The position numbers and the translations under genes are program-made. This document shows, piece after piece, positions 39,941 through 48,898 of a stretch of 64,000 bases of DNA (position 1 is the first letter of the stretch; every line of letters begins with the position of its first letter). The stretch spans positions 726,416-790,415 of the forward strand of contig NZ_LT574836.1 in NCBI RefSeq assembly GCF_900086725.1. The letters are read 5' to 3'. The notes under the pieces were generated by a model. It made no database searches. It was given only the letters and a program-made list of their open reading frames with translations, and had not been told where the DNA came from. The DNA comes from Bariatricus massiliensis (lineage in GTDB: Bacteria; Bacillota; Clostridia; Lachnospirales; Lachnospiraceae).

Positions 39941-40883
39941 ACGATAACCTCCCAGTAAGCGCAGCTCCATCTAAATAATGGCATCTTTTGCCTTGATAGC
40001 TGTGCTGTCCTTCCATTCTTTCCATCAGTTCATCTTTCAGTTTCCACCAGCTTGTCCCCCAGTTAGAAAATACAGCCTCCTCCTCGGGAACTCTGCTGAA
40101 AAGCCTTTCTACGGCCATTCCTTCCGGTATCAATTCTAAAAAAGCAATGACCCGGTCAAAATACTCTTCTTTTGAGCACACTGCTATTCTACCATTTTCG
40201 TACCATTCGCACAACTCTGTGTTTTTGGCAATATACAGTGAGTGGAGCTTTACAATATCTATTTTTAATGCAGTGAGAATCCGTGCAGTTTCTTCCGCAT
40301 CCCGCAGCGTGTCACCGGGGAGATTGAGAATGACATGGGTACAGATAGTGAACCCTCTATACTCCTTTATCTGAAGCACCCCATCGATAAACTCAGCCAG
40401 ACCATGTCCACGGTTGATTTTATCCAATGTGTGATAATTGGCCGTTTGAAGTCCCAGCTCCAGATTGACAGCAACACCAGTCTTTTGATGCACCTCTTCC
40501 AGTATATCAAGGTATGCCGTCTTAATACAATCGGGTCTTGTGGAAACCGATATCTCTACGATATCTCTCTGCCCTGCGGCCTCATACATGTATGTCCGAA
40601 ATCTTTCGGGCTCCAGAAAGGTATTTGTATAGTTTTGAAAATACGCAATAAACTTTTTCGCATGATATTTCTGCTCGATCAAATCGCGGGTGACCTGCAT
40701 CTGAACCGCCACGTCAACGGCCGAGTCCATCGCTTCGAATCCGGTTCCGGCCCCGGCACAAAAAGCACATCCCCGGCCGTCTAATCTATTGGGGCATGTG
40801 ACCGGCAAATTGATGGGAAGTTTATATACTTTTTCATGATATTTAGTTTTTAAATATTCAGAATATGGATAATAAATTTTCAT
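39930..40883 (-). CDS. TIGR01212-family radical SAM protein (YhcC-like)
   Basis: 317 residues. The 4Fe-4S motif is the family variant with extended spacing: TCPNRLDGRGCAFCAGAG, Cys residues at about 30, 39 and 42. Further blocks are AYFQNYTNTF, VSTRPDCI, LELGLQTANYHTLDKINRGH and LPGDTLRDAEETARIL. The substrate for the family is not established. Its end overlaps the start of the HlyD-like gene, so it heads the division-associated run. It is divergent from the DUF378 gene. Confidence 0.92.
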   Translation of the reverse strand: MKIYYPYSEYLKTKYHEKVYKLPINLPVTCPNRLDGRGCAFCAGAGTGFEAMDSAVDVAVQMQVTRDLIEQKYHAKKFIAYFQNYTNTFLEPERFRTYMYEAAGQRDIVEISVSTRPDCIKTAYLDILEEVHQKTGVAVNLELGLQTANYHTLDKINRGHGLAEFIDGVLQIKEYRGFTICTHVILNLPGDTLRDAEETARILTALKIDIVKLHSLYIAKNTELCEWYENGRIAVCSKEEYFDRVIAFLELIPEGMAVERLFSRVPEEEAVFSNWGTSWWKLKDELMERMEGQHSYQGKRCHYLDGAALTGRLSFGR

Positions 40884-40974
40884 CGTTCTCTTCCCTGTAT
40901 AAATTTCTTTAATTTGTATATTTTTCTAATAAGTGTACATACTACCGATAGAAACCAGATAAGGAGGAATTGAC

Positions 40975-41181
40975 ATGAAATGGTTTGATAACACATCTTT
41001 GACGATTGTAATTATTGGCGCTGTCAACTGGCTGTTAGTCGGTATTTTCCGTTTTGACCTGGTTGCTTATATCTTCGGCAACCTGTCCTGGCTATCTCGT
41101 ATCATCTATACGATTGTAGGACTTTGCGGCCTCTACCTGATTAGCCTTTTCGGCCGTATTGGCAATATGTCTGATTCATAA
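40975..41181 (+). CDS. DUF378 small membrane protein
   Basis: 68 residues with two membrane helices: LTIVIIGAVNWLLVGIFRFD and SRIIYTIVGLCGLYLISLFG. The GAVNWLLVGIFRFDLVA block is the DUF378 signature. AGGAGGAA precedes the ATG and a strong terminator follows, so it is a single-gene unit. Function is unknown; related genes are widespread in Firmicutes. Confidence 0.9.
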   Translation: MKWFDNTSLTIVIIGAVNWLLVGIFRFDLVAYIFGNLSWLSRIIYTIVGLCGLYLISLFGRIGNMSDS

Positions 41182-41183
41182 GG

Positions 41184-41222
41184 AAGAGGGGTATCCCATT
41201 TGAGATGCCCCTCTGTTTTATT
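41184..41222 (+). terminator. Terminator of the DUF378 gene
   Basis: AGAGGGG and CCCCTCT pair, extended by an imperfect TATC/GAGA part, followed by GTTTTATTT, three bases after the stop. Confidence 0.8.
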
Positions 41223-41242
41223 TCATCCGCTCAAATCCCTAT

Positions 41243-42226
41243 TTAGGGATTAGTTCCGGGAATTGCCTCAATTAAGGATGTCATATCAACATACAGTGCT
41301 GGCTTATCCGATGCCCCCATCACTATGGAAATATACGGGGCATTCTGTGAATCCCGTTCCATCAAAATAAGACAGTATCCGGCTTCGCCGGTAGTCCCTG
41401 TTTTCCCTCCGACGATGGTACAGTTCGCCGGTCTCTCAACCGCCCCTTTTGCGTATAGGTTGGTCGGCAAAACCGTCAGTGAAGCTGTCGTGCCATCTGC
41501 ATGCGTATATGCCACATCATGAGACTCTGTTTCGATAATGTTTACAAACGTCTCATTTTGAATACATTCATTGAAAATCAAATATAAGTCATAAGCGGTA
41601 GTGTAATGCTCATCATTATGAAGTCCGTGAGGATTGGTAAAATGTGTATTGTTGGCCATCAATTCTCCGGCCCGTACATTCATCATCTCCACGAACGCTT
41701 CTTCGCTGCCAGCAATATGCTCTGCGATAGCAGTGGCTGCATCATTCCCCGAATAAAGCATAAGTGCATAGACAAGGTCTTCCAAAGACCAAGTATCCCC
41801 CTGCTGAAGCCCAATGACCTGAGCGTCTGCCGGAAAACTTGCCGCGGCGGCAGTCTGGCTTATGGTTACCGAATCTTCCAGATTCCCGTGCTCCAGCGCC
41901 AAAAGCGCTGTCATGATCTTAGTCACACTGGCTGGATACAATTTGTCATGCATTTGATAAGCATAAAGAACGTCGTTGTTGCTTAAATCGAACAGGGCAG
42001 CTCCGTGTACGCCCGTATCTTCAGCGTATTCAGCTAATGAAACATTTTCGCCGGACACGCACAGATTTTCTGCATAAAGAGAGCCCTGATAAAGATTTTG
42101 ATTATAATTTTCAACCTCGTATGCGGCTACAATCGCTTCGTCTTCTTTTTTGCACCCCGATAAAAAGAGGGCGGCTGCCAGCATACCGGATAATAAAATT
42201 ATTCTTGTTTTATTTATACATTTCAC
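41243..42226 (-). CDS. dacF: Lipoprotein D-alanyl-D-alanine carboxypeptidase (peptidase S11)
   Basis: 327 residues from a GTG whose reading frame overlaps the mgsA end by 17 bases. Signal peptide with lipobox LFLSGC, so it is anchored outside the membrane. The three penicillin-binding motifs are intact: SVTK (Ser-x-x-Lys) near residue 101, YSGND (Ser-x-Asn) near 158 and GGKTGT near 268. It trims the fifth D-Ala from peptidoglycan stems. The final C-terminal PBP5 beta domain is absent, giving a short enzyme. It is the last gene of the minus-strand cell-wall run. The symbol is by family. Confidence 0.88.
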   Translation of the reverse strand: MKCINKTRIILLSGMLAAALFLSGCKKEDEAIVAAYEVENYNQNLYQGSLYAENLCVSGENVSLAEYAEDTGVHGAALFDLSNNDVLYAYQMHDKLYPASVTKIMTALLALEHGNLEDSVTISQTAAAASFPADAQVIGLQQGDTWSLEDLVYALMLYSGNDAATAIAEHIAGSEEAFVEMMNVRAGELMANNTHFTNPHGLHNDEHYTTAYDLYLIFNECIQNETFVNIIETESHDVAYTHADGTTASLTVLPTNLYAKGAVERPANCTIVGGKTGTTGEAGYCLILMERDSQNAPYISIVMGASDKPALYVDMTSLIEAIPGTNP

Positions 42227-42605
42227 GCCAGTCTAAATCTCCTCGGTCAAGTGCCAATACGATAAGCTCCGCTGTCGCCAGATTGGTCGCCATGGGAATA
42301 TTATGCATATCGCATAGCTGAATCACATCGTTGACATCTGGCTCGTGTGGCTTTGGAGTAAATGGATCCCGGAGAAAAATCAGGGCGTCAATTTCATTCT
42401 GCCCGATCTGTGCTCCCAACTGCTGTTTCCCTCCAAGCGGTCCTGCCAGATATTTGTGGATAGAGAGATTTGTCACTTCCTCTATCAATCTTCCAGTTGT
42501 ACCTGTCGCGTACAATTCGTGTTTGCTCAGAATCCCCCGATAAGCTATGCAAAAATTCTGCATCAGCGTTTTTTTGGAATCATGTGCAATGAGTCCTATA
42601 TTCAT
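42210..42605 (-). CDS. mgsA: Methylglyoxal synthase-like protein with Lys in place of the catalytic Asp
   Basis: 131 residues from the ATG with AAAGGAG upstream. The family fold is clear: GLIAHDSKK (Asp9), LYATGTTGRLIEE, AGPLGGKQQLGAQI, LIFLRDPFTPKPHEPD (His87, Asp90) and MATNLATAELIV. In characterised enzymes the segment reads G-G-D-Q-Q and its Asp (Asp71 of E. coli) is the catalytic base; here it is Lys60. His and the other aspartates are kept. Either the activity is altered or lost, or the lineage uses another base. Normal reaction: DHAP to methylglyoxal plus phosphate. It sits between rodA and the carboxypeptidase. Confidence 0.85.
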   Translation of the reverse strand: MNIGLIAHDSKKTLMQNFCIAYRGILSKHELYATGTTGRLIEEVTNLSIHKYLAGPLGGKQQLGAQIGQNEIDALIFLRDPFTPKPHEPDVNDVIQLCDMHNIPMATNLATAELIVLALDRGDLDWREMYK

Positions 42606-42618
42606 TTTGTCCACTCCT

Positions 42619-43743
42619 TTACTGGTATTTTTTAGGCTGGAGCCCAATATTCAGAACGATTCCGATTCCCATGTAAAGAGTTACAAGGGATGTCAGCCCA
42701 TAACTTACAAAGGGCAGCGGAACACCGGTATTGGGGAAAATTCCTGTCGCCACGCTGATATTGACAAAGCCTTGAAATCCTATCTGCGTGGCTATCCCGC
42801 AGCAGATGATACGCCCTGCCATATCTTGGGATTTTATGCCTATTAAAATACATTGTATTACTATTAATAATAACAGACCTATGACAATACAGCAACCCAC
42901 AAAGCCCAATTCTTCTCCAACAATTGCAAAAATAAAATCAGTCTGAGGTTCCAAGATGAAGTTGCCATTCTTCACAGAAGTCGTCGTATTATTATTCAGC
43001 CCCTTCCCCTTTAACTGGCCCGAGCCAATGGCCATGAGAGAGTTGTTCTGCTGATAAGCCTCGTCGCTGGCGTACTTCTCAGGCTCCAGCCAGGCAAGCA
43101 CACGCTTCTGCTGGTATGGTTCCAGAAACGGCTGGTTGGGCTGTACAATAATGCTGATGAAAATCACGGCCACAGGTATGGCAATCGCCAGTACTGTTCC
43201 TATGAACTTATAGCTCAGACCGGCCAAATACATAACGACGCAAAAGACGACCGCTATCGTTATGGTAGTGGATAAGTTTGGCTGGGCCAGAATCAAGACC
43301 AGTGTAGGAATCAATAAAATCACCGATGTGATTATCGTACGCATGGAATTAATATCTTCCTGATGGTCCATTAGAAATTTGGCAAAAAATAGAATCAAGA
43401 ACAACTTTGATAATTCCGAAGGCTGGACACTTGTAAAGCCAAGATTGATCCAGCGCTTTGCGCCGTTGACTGTATCCCCGATAACGAGGGTAAGTATAAG
43501 CATAATGATATTTAACCCATAAAGAATCCAGTAAAAATTAAGAACCCATACATAATCTATCAAAGATATAATGACCATAGCAACGAGGCCGATCACTAGT
43601 CCCATAATCTGTTTGTTCTGTACAGACTGCTTTGCGCTGCCAATAACCATGATTCCCAGAATACTGAGGATCAGTACGGTTACTACCAGATTGAACTTAT
43701 ATTCTTTAAGACGATATGGTTTTGTCGGTTTAGGTAATCTCAC
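42619..43743 (-). CDS. rodA: RodA-type peptidoglycan glycosyltransferase (SEDS)
   Basis: 374 residues from a GTG that overlaps the minE stop (GTGA). About ten membrane helices are visible. SEDS hallmarks: NGAKRWINLGFTSVQPSELSKL, with the WI-x-L and QPSE motifs, the large extracytoplasmic loop with NNSLMAIGSGQLKGKG, then QTDFIFAIVGEELGFVG and NTGVPLPFVSYG. RodA polymerises glycan strands with PBP2, whose gene is upstream. The mre/PBP2/min context supports RodA rather than FtsW or SpoVE. Confidence 0.9.
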   Translation of the reverse strand: MRLPKPTKPYRLKEYKFNLVVTVLILSILGIMVIGSAKQSVQNKQIMGLVIGLVAMVIISLIDYVWVLNFYWILYGLNIIMLILTLVIGDTVNGAKRWINLGFTSVQPSELSKLFLILFFAKFLMDHQEDINSMRTIITSVILLIPTLVLILAQPNLSTTITIAVVFCVVMYLAGLSYKFIGTVLAIAIPVAVIFISIIVQPNQPFLEPYQQKRVLAWLEPEKYASDEAYQQNNSLMAIGSGQLKGKGLNNNTTTSVKNGNFILEPQTDFIFAIVGEELGFVGCCIVIGLLLLIVIQCILIGIKSQDMAGRIICCGIATQIGFQGFVNISVATGIFPNTGVPLPFVSYGLTSLVTLYMGIGIVLNIGLQPKKYQ

Positions 43744-43970
43744 GATTCTTCTCCTGTTAATGTGATAGAAATCTTTGACCGGGTTATGTCCACGTCAAAT
43801 TGATTTTCAGTTACTTTCATGTATTTTGAAATTGTACGGTATAATTCCTTGTACAACAGTTCATATGTATCAGGTTTGCACTGTACACGGTCTGTCACGA
43901 TCAATGCCTTCAGTCTTTCTTTTGCAATCGGAACGGACGGTCCGCGGGATTCATTTTCAAATACATGCAT
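43740..43970 (-). CDS. minE: Cell division topological specificity factor MinE
   Basis: 76 residues, somewhat shorter than the usual 80-90. The anti-MinCD helix/beta region is visible as PSVPIAKERLKALIVTDRVQCKP, and the topological specificity domain as LLYKELYRTISKYMKVTENQFDVDITRSKISITLTG. AGGAGGAAG precedes the ATG. It follows minD by 13 bases, the usual CDE order. MinE drives MinCD oscillation, so this organism probably uses the oscillating rather than the MinJ/DivIVA-tethered system. Confidence 0.93.
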   Translation of the reverse strand: MHVFENESRGPSVPIAKERLKALIVTDRVQCKPDTYELLYKELYRTISKYMKVTENQFDVDITRSKISITLTGEES

Positions 43971-43983
43971 GGCTTCCTTCCTC

Positions 43984-44775
43984 CTAATTCTTCTTGAACA
44001 AATGAGAAAGTTTCTTGAAAAAGCCTTGCTGCTTCTCTAAATCCAAGAACGGAACTTCTTCTCCGACAATGCGCCGGCAAATGTTCTCATATGCCTGCCC
44101 AGCCAGTGAATCCATATCAATAACAGGTTCCCCTTGGTTCGTACCGATGACGACCTGCTCATCATCGGGAATCGCTCCGATTAGATTGATGGATAAAATT
44201 TCTGTCACATCGTCGATGGACATCATATCCCCCCGTTTGACCATATCCACCCGGATACGGTTGATGACCAAATCCATATGGGTCAGCTTATTGGCTTCCA
44301 AAAGACCGATAATGCGGTCGGCGTCACGGATAGCCGATACTTCCGGCGTGGTCACTACCAATGCCCTGTCAGCCCCGATGATCGCATTTTGAAAACCCTG
44401 TTCAATGCCTGCCGGACAATCAAGAAGGACATAATCATACTCTTCTCTCAACTGCGCGGTGAGCTTCAGCATTTGCTCCGGGGATACGGCCATTTTATCC
44501 TTTGTCTGCGCTGAAGGAAGCAGATACAGATTCTCATGTCTTTTGTCCTTGATCAACGCCTGCTTCAGACGGCAGTTCCCTTCGATTACATCTACCAAAT
44601 TGTAGACGATACGATTCTCCAGCCCCATCACTACGTCCAGATTACGAAGCCCTAGGTCTGTATCGATGACCAGAACCTTTTTATCTAATTTAGCAAGCCC
44701 TGCGCCGATATTTGCTGTGGTCGTCGTTTTTCCGACGCCCCCTTTTCCTGATGTTACAACAATGATTTCGCCCAT
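43984..44775 (-). CDS. minD: Septum site-determining ATPase MinD
   Basis: 263 residues. The deviant Walker A motif GKGGVGKTTTTANIG is at residues 10-24; VLVIDTDLGLRNLD and YVLLDCPAGIEQGF complete the ATPase. The C-terminus KQQGFFKKLSHLFKKN is the amphipathic membrane-targeting helix. AGGAGGAGA precedes the ATG, 12 bases after minC. MinD recruits MinC to the membrane and responds to MinE. Confidence 0.96.
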   Translation of the reverse strand: MGEIIVVTSGKGGVGKTTTTANIGAGLAKLDKKVLVIDTDLGLRNLDVVMGLENRIVYNLVDVIEGNCRLKQALIKDKRHENLYLLPSAQTKDKMAVSPEQMLKLTAQLREEYDYVLLDCPAGIEQGFQNAIIGADRALVVTTPEVSAIRDADRIIGLLEANKLTHMDLVINRIRVDMVKRGDMMSIDDVTEILSINLIGAIPDDEQVVIGTNQGEPVIDMDSLAGQAYENICRRIVGEEVPFLDLEKQQGFFKKLSHLFKKN

Positions 44776-44787
44776 TTCTATCTCCTC

Positions 44788-45441
44788 CTACCAATCTTGA
44801 TCTGTAAGCGGGTCGATATAAATGCGTTCGCCGTCAAGCCATGCAATTTTTGCCTCTGGTTTTTCATCCTTCCGCACATAGATAAGCTGTGCCTGCGCAT
44901 CCGTATCTCCGATACGAAGCATTTGAGGCTTCATGGATAAAGCTACGATAAAAGCATCTTTTTTTCCCGCTGCACCTGCATGCACTGAACCGCGTATTGT
45001 CCCGAGCACAACGATATTCCCCTTGGAAATAACCCTCGCGCCGAACTCTACGTCTCCAAGAACGATGATACTTTTCTCGGATTCCAGAACCTGCCTTTTC
45101 TTCAGTGTCCCTTTGTAGAATTGCCCTTCCTTCTTGGGCATATCTTCAAGGTTTCTTTCTACAACTCTTTGGTACAGTCTTTCTGTGTTCTCATTTGTGT
45201 CAAAGATGCATACAATATGAACATGAGCAATATCGGAAATCAAATCGATAATCTCCTGCTCCTGCACTTTCGTAAGTACACGACCCTCGAAGGTGATTGC
45301 CATTGTGGCGTCTTTAAAGAATCTGGCTGACTCTGTGAATTTTTCCTTTAGTTCTTCCAGAATCGCCGTGTAATCCCCCTCCGGGTCCATGTGAACAATC
45401 AGTCCGTATTTGTTGCTCTTTATTACGACTTTTTGTTTCAC
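44788..45441 (-). CDS. minC: Septum site-determining protein MinC
   Basis: 217 residues from a GTG with AAAAGGAG ten bases upstream, beginning MKQKVVIKSNKYGLIVHMD; a longer in-frame start overlaps the PBP2 gene and gives a non-family N-terminus. The N-terminal domain covers about 1-100. The C-terminal beta-helix has VLGDVEFGARVISKGNIVVLGTIRGSVHAGAAG and FIVALSMKPQMLRIGD, the MinD-binding face. MinC inhibits FtsZ polymerisation near the poles. Confidence 0.93.
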   Translation of the reverse strand: MKQKVVIKSNKYGLIVHMDPEGDYTAILEELKEKFTESARFFKDATMAITFEGRVLTKVQEQEIIDLISDIAHVHIVCIFDTNENTERLYQRVVERNLEDMPKKEGQFYKGTLKKRQVLESEKSIIVLGDVEFGARVISKGNIVVLGTIRGSVHAGAAGKKDAFIVALSMKPQMLRIGDTDAQAQLIYVRKDEKPEAKIAWLDGERIYIDPLTDQDW

Positions 45442-45457
45442 GCTCTCCCAACTCCTT

Positions 45458-48361
45458 TTAGTCTCCGTGACCTGTGCTGACACCTATTTCGGCGGCATGT
45501 CCGGTAACCAGTTCGCTCCGGTCCGCAAGTCCGTAGTAATAACGCATAAGATCTCTTCCGATTTCGGAAGGATATAAAGATTCATAACCATTTTTAATTC
45601 GGATAGCAAACGCTATCTCTGGGTCATTGCTTGGCGCATAACCGACAAACAGGCCATGATTTGCATGGGTTTTGCTCTGCTGCGCGGTACCAGTCTTCCC
45701 AGACATGGCAAAGTCACCTAACGATGAGTAAGTGTTGCTGCTGGTGACCACTCCACGCATACCTGCTTGGACAGCATCCCAAGTTGATGATGATACAGTG
45801 TCAATTTGATTCAGCACTTCAGGGGTAAAATCTTCCACGGTCTGCCCGTTTTTATCTACGATTTTATCCAGAACCGAGATGTTATAAACGATCCCACGGT
45901 TGGCTACGGCTGTTATATAACGTGCCAGCTGTGTCGTCGTGTAGTTGTTCGTGCCCTGTCCTATGGCAGAACGCACCGCATCTTTGTCTGAAATCTGAGG
46001 TTCTGACTCCGGTATCTCAATGCCTGTTGTCTGTCCTAAACCAAATAAAGTGGCATATTCCTGCAGTTTTGCAAGCCCTCTGTCACTGGAATATCCAGTA
46101 TCCTCTTCGCCATTCAATGACTGGCTGGCGCTTCCAAGACGATATCCCACCTCATAGAAGAAAACATTGCATGAGTGCTGAATCGCACCGGTGACGTTCA
46201 GGCTGCCGTGAGAGTTCGGATAGACCCAGCATTTCGGAGGGTTCTGTGTGAATTTGTCAAAGACACCGTTACAAGTCACAATACTGCCTGTATTGATTAC
46301 ACCCTCTGTCAGTCCGGCTGTGGCGACCATAGGCTTAAAGGTAGAGCCGGGCGCTGTTTTTTCCTGTGTTGCGTTGTTGAACAAAGGCGCTGCCTGATCG
46401 TGTGACAATTGACTGTAATAGGACGAGTCCATTGTATTGGCGAGCCTGTTGTTATCGTATCCGGGATAGGATACACAGGCAAGCACTTCTCCGGTCTGAG
46501 GGTGGATTGCCACAAGGGAACCGGTACACGGTTCGAGTCCCAGCTGTCCCGGAGTAATCTCTAATGTCTCCAGCTTGCCTCTTATAAAGTCATAAGGCCC
46601 CACGGCCCCGCTTGCCAAATTGTTGTACTGTGTCTCATCATATTCAAGTACATCCTGCTCATACAGAATCATACATACTTGTGAACCGGTAATCCGTCCG
46701 GTCTTTATCATATAGCGGTAAATCAACTTATCAAATTCAGAGTCCTTGGACAATGCCTCGGCAATATAGGATACCATTCCCTGATATACTTGGTTCAAAT
46801 CTGAATAACTGCTTTCATCTTCCACGTACTGTTTCAACTTGGCAGTATCCACCCAGTTCTGGGATATGGCATAGTTTAGATACGTATAGAGACTGATCGT
46901 CTCATCGGTCTCCCATGCCTGATAAGTCTGGTCTTCAGTATTTATGCTGTCTTTTTGGATAATTCCGCCTGCATTCAAAAGGTCAGATGCCACATAGCTC
47001 AGATAAGCCTGCATCTCTTTGGAGCATTCCGAATATGCAGCTGCATTAGGATCGTTCAGCAGATTGAGAATCTCCGTTATCACTTCTTCCTTTCTCACCA
47101 CCTGAGCCTCACCGACCGCACGTTCTGTGCTGTCCGCATCCGGCGCCGAAAAATGTCCGGTATCAAAGATTTCATTTCCAAAGAAAGAATAGTATACATC
47201 ATCGATCGGGATAATCGCGTCACTGCCCTCCTCCAGTCCACTTCTGTCATAATTCATGACATTCTGCAGATTGGCCAATACAATGCCGGCCAGCTTCTCT
47301 TCCAAAAGATCATACGCTGTCTTTTGAAGTTCGGCGTCGATGGTAAGCTGCAGATCATTGCCCGCTTGCGCCTCGGTACCTTTCGTCGTCTCAATTACTT
47401 TTCCAACACTGTTGACGTAAAGCTTAATCTCCCCTTTTGTACCCTGAAGCTGTTCATCCATGACCTGCTCCAGACCGGCTTTTCCTATGATATCCGTAAG
47501 GGAATACTTTTCCTTGATATCATCTTCAAGACCGTCATACTCGTCCTGTGAAATCTGCCCTGTATATCCAAGGATGTTGGCAAAATATTTACTGTCATTA
47601 TAAACACGCAGCGAATCCTCCGCTATATTGACTCCCTGAAGCGAATCCATATTTTCCATGATGGCAGCCTGTGTTTCTTCACTGACATCACTGGCTATAG
47701 TTGTCGCGACATATTTTTGGAATCTGTTCAAGCTCATAGCGTAACGAATATTGATTCGTTTCAGCACTTCTTCTTTTGTGTATTTGCTCTGGTCGATTCC
47801 ATATCCGGACTGCTTGTCCGTACAGAGGTGGTCAATAATATCTTCCGCGGTGTATGCCCGCTCTTTCTCGCTCAGCTTATCAATTGTAGCGTATCCAAAA
47901 ATATCGGCAAGGAATCGAAGTCTCTGTGTATCGTTCGTCATGGAGAATACATAATTTCCACTGTCGTCCAGAACAACCTTAAAATTGTTGATAACAGCGT
48001 CTCCGTTGGATTCAACGATGTCTATGACTTTTGTGATTGTCTCGTTGATAATCTCATTCTTTTCCGCCGTTGTATCATAATCGCCGTTGTCCTCGATAGT
48101 CACAGCATATGCCAGCTTATTATCAGCCAGCACGACACCGTTCCTGTCCAAAATCCGTCCCCTTGTACCTTGCACTTCTTTTGTCTTTTGAATTTGTAAT
48201 TTATAGTCATCCAGATAATCTTGTCCTTTTACTATCTGCAGGTAAAAGACTCTCTGCACAAGTATTGCAGAAAGAATGCAGAATACTATCATAACGACAA
48301 ATGCTCTGGATTTTACTATCTCGATTATCCCCGCCTTAATGCGGTCCAGTAAATTATACAA
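45458..48361 (-). CDS. mrdA: Penicillin-binding protein 2 with a large insertion
   Basis: About 967 residues from a TTG with AAAAAAGGAG 11 bases upstream; a TTG 11 codons earlier is the alternative. TM helix about 20-40, pedestal domain about 45-325 (TRGRILDRNGVVLA, IGKAGLEQVMDEQLQG), then the transpeptidase domain with STFK near 673, HSCN near 727 and SGKTGTAQQ near 900. The start of the transpeptidase domain (GNDLQLTIDAELQKTAYDLLEEKL) is separated from GSLVAIHPQTGEVLA by about 240 extra residues (about 370-612), mostly helical and acidic. Ordinary PBP2 proteins are near 600-700 residues. It works with RodA in elongation. Confidence 0.9.
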   Translation of the reverse strand: MYNLLDRIKAGIIEIVKSRAFVVMIVFCILSAILVQRVFYLQIVKGQDYLDDYKLQIQKTKEVQGTRGRILDRNGVVLADNKLAYAVTIEDNGDYDTTAEKNEIINETITKVIDIVESNGDAVINNFKVVLDDSGNYVFSMTNDTQRLRFLADIFGYATIDKLSEKERAYTAEDIIDHLCTDKQSGYGIDQSKYTKEEVLKRINIRYAMSLNRFQKYVATTIASDVSEETQAAIMENMDSLQGVNIAEDSLRVYNDSKYFANILGYTGQISQDEYDGLEDDIKEKYSLTDIIGKAGLEQVMDEQLQGTKGEIKLYVNSVGKVIETTKGTEAQAGNDLQLTIDAELQKTAYDLLEEKLAGIVLANLQNVMNYDRSGLEEGSDAIIPIDDVYYSFFGNEIFDTGHFSAPDADSTERAVGEAQVVRKEEVITEILNLLNDPNAAAYSECSKEMQAYLSYVASDLLNAGGIIQKDSINTEDQTYQAWETDETISLYTYLNYAISQNWVDTAKLKQYVEDESSYSDLNQVYQGMVSYIAEALSKDSEFDKLIYRYMIKTGRITGSQVCMILYEQDVLEYDETQYNNLASGAVGPYDFIRGKLETLEITPGQLGLEPCTGSLVAIHPQTGEVLACVSYPGYDNNRLANTMDSSYYSQLSHDQAAPLFNNATQEKTAPGSTFKPMVATAGLTEGVINTGSIVTCNGVFDKFTQNPPKCWVYPNSHGSLNVTGAIQHSCNVFFYEVGYRLGSASQSLNGEEDTGYSSDRGLAKLQEYATLFGLGQTTGIEIPESEPQISDKDAVRSAIGQGTNNYTTTQLARYITAVANRGIVYNISVLDKIVDKNGQTVEDFTPEVLNQIDTVSSSTWDAVQAGMRGVVTSSNTYSSLGDFAMSGKTGTAQQSKTHANHGLFVGYAPSNDPEIAFAIRIKNGYESLYPSEIGRDLMRYYYGLADRSELVTGHAAEIGVSTGHGD

Positions 48362-48884
48362 ACTTACTTGCACTCCTTTTTTCTTCTTCTTCAAGCCGGC
48401 GGTTAATATGCAGAATAATCTGATATAAACCTAATGTGATTAGTGTCGTGTATACAAGCTCGGGCATAATAATATGACCGAGGTAATATCCAAATTGAAA
48501 GTCACTTTTCAGCATGAACAGGCAGCCGTAGATAATCAGACTGTAAACAAATTCGCTGGCTGCAATCAACGCAATCGGCAGCTTGATATCCTCGTCGTAA
48601 AAAAGACGCCGGAAAAACCCATTGCAATATCCAATCATCATATAAATCAAGGCGTAAAAACCAAGCAGATCCCCGCCGCCTAAAATGTCCTTGAGCAGGC
48701 CACAGAAAAAGCCAATCAATAACCCTTCCTTTTTCCCCCTCATGAATCCAAAGGCGGAGGTGATTACAATCAAAAGGTTCGGTATGATAGAGGCAATTGC
48801 CAAATAACGGAAGACCGTAGTCTCCAAAAGAAAACAGATAATGATAATCACAGCGCAAACGAGTATACGTTTCAGCTTTTTCAT
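48354..48884 (-). CDS. mreD: Rod shape-determining protein MreD
   Basis: 176 residues with five to six membrane helices; blocks IIICFLLETTVFRYLAIASIIPNLLIVIT, GLLIGFFCGLLKDILGGGDLLGFYAL and MPELVYTTLITLGLYQII fit the MreD family. GGGAGGGAG precedes the ATG. Its end overlaps the PBP2 start by eight bases and mreC precedes it by 14. MreD links MreC and MreB to the elongation synthases. Confidence 0.92.
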   Translation of the reverse strand: MKKLKRILVCAVIIIICFLLETTVFRYLAIASIIPNLLIVITSAFGFMRGKKEGLLIGFFCGLLKDILGGGDLLGFYALIYMMIGYCNGFFRRLFYDEDIKLPIALIAASEFVYSLIIYGCLFMLKSDFQFGYYLGHIIMPELVYTTLITLGLYQIILHINRRLEEEEKRSASKFV

Positions 48885-48898
48885 CTTTCTCCCTCCCG

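Noticed and set aside
46955..47551. Long open frame (198 codons) on the plus strand within the PBP2 gene
   Set aside because: It is antisense to a well-supported PBP2 coding region, has no ribosome site and its translation is rich in Cys, His and Ile runs typical of a shadow frame.
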